A DNA stretch of 6,380 nucleotides, taken from positions 1-6,380 of the forward strand of contig LIBV01000052.1 of assembly GCA_001438335.1 (NCBI GenBank). The letters run 5' to 3'. Position 1 is the first letter of the stretch; each line of letters opens with the position of its first letter. The DNA comes from Pelagibacteraceae bacterium BACL5 MAG-120820-bin39. GTDB taxonomy: Bacteria > Pseudomonadota > Alphaproteobacteria > Pelagibacterales > Pelagibacteraceae. The notes under the pieces were generated by a model. That model saw only the letters and a program-made list of their open reading frames with translations. It did no database searches and was not told where the DNA came from. Both the position numbers and the translations under genes were made by a program. Positions 6,320 to 6,380 of the stretch are shown piece by piece.

Positions 6320-6380
6320 AAAAAGAGATCAAAAGAAAATATTTAGAGATAAAGTCTTTAAATGAACTGATAGAAACACT
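6316..6380 (+). CDS. Start of a further operon gene, truncated by window end (possibly GNAT acetyltransferase)
   Basis: A GTG at 6316 overlaps the HIT stop codon as GTGA and opens a frame that stays open for 21 codons and two bases to the window edge, reading (with initiator Met) MKKEIKRKYLEIKSLNEL and then IET. The Lys-rich opening and strict 4-nt overlap, matching the hisE/HIT junction, argue for a real coupled gene and not chance. The YLEIKSLNEL segment resembles, from memory, the N terminus of a GNAT-type N-acetyltransferase found in alphaproteobacteria, but no acetyl-CoA-binding motif is within view, so that identity is a weak inference. No stop codon is seen; the gene continues beyond the window. 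Confidence 0.65.
   Translation, partial: MKKEIKRKYLEIKSLNELIET

Noticed and set aside
1..6380. RNA genes, CRISPR arrays, insertion sequences or attachment sites
   Set aside because: No tRNA-like cloverleaf, spaced direct repeats, transposase or terminal inverted repeats were seen, and nearly all of the window is accounted for by conserved coding genes.

Overview
The window is a compact, AT-rich stretch (about 27-30% G+C in the lines I counted by eye) of an ordinary bacterial core genome. Gene content and order suggest an alphaproteobacterium: a Tim44-like protein and an Smr protein beside hslU/hslV, with hslV divergent from a hisB-hisH-hisA-hisF-hisE run. The extreme A/T bias, 1-5 nt gaps or overlaps, Lys/Asn/Ile-rich proteins and near absence of Shine-Dalgarno motifs fit a streamlined marine lineage such as SAR11 (Candidatus Pelagibacter). 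The lineage call is recognition from memory, not a database match.

Layout. Left block (1-1011, + strand): a Tim44-like membrane-anchored protein, then directly after its stop codon an Smr-domain protein that must use a TTG start. Middle block (1014-2899, - strand): hslV then hslU, the protease and unfoldase of the HslUV (ClpQY) complex. They are coupled by a TAATG overlap, and hslU converges on smr with only 2 nt between the stop codons. A divergent intergenic region of about 89 bp (2900-2988) holds the likely promoters of hslVU and of the his operon and a perfect 12-bp palindrome. Right block (2989-6380, + strand): hisB, hisH, hisA, hisF, hisE, a HIT-family protein, and the first 21 codons of a further gene cut by the window end. 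Junctions are +5, +1, -8, +1, -4 and -4 nt, so this is almost certainly one operon.

Function. HisE, HisA, HisH/HisF and HisB cover the phosphoribosyl-ATP pyrophosphatase, isomerase, IGP synthase and IGP dehydratase steps of histidine synthesis. hisG, hisI, hisC, hisN-type and hisD are not here and must lie elsewhere if the pathway is complete. HslUV is an independent ATP-dependent protein-quality system.

I found no RNA gene, mobile element, CRISPR array or convincing rho-independent terminator, and no gene-free stretch over 100 bp. I see no evidence of a previously undescribed system. The notable points are small: the unlisted gene start at the right edge, the same-frame tim44/smr junction, the HIT gene embedded in the his operon, the operator-like palindrome, and A9 tracts inside hisF and hslU.
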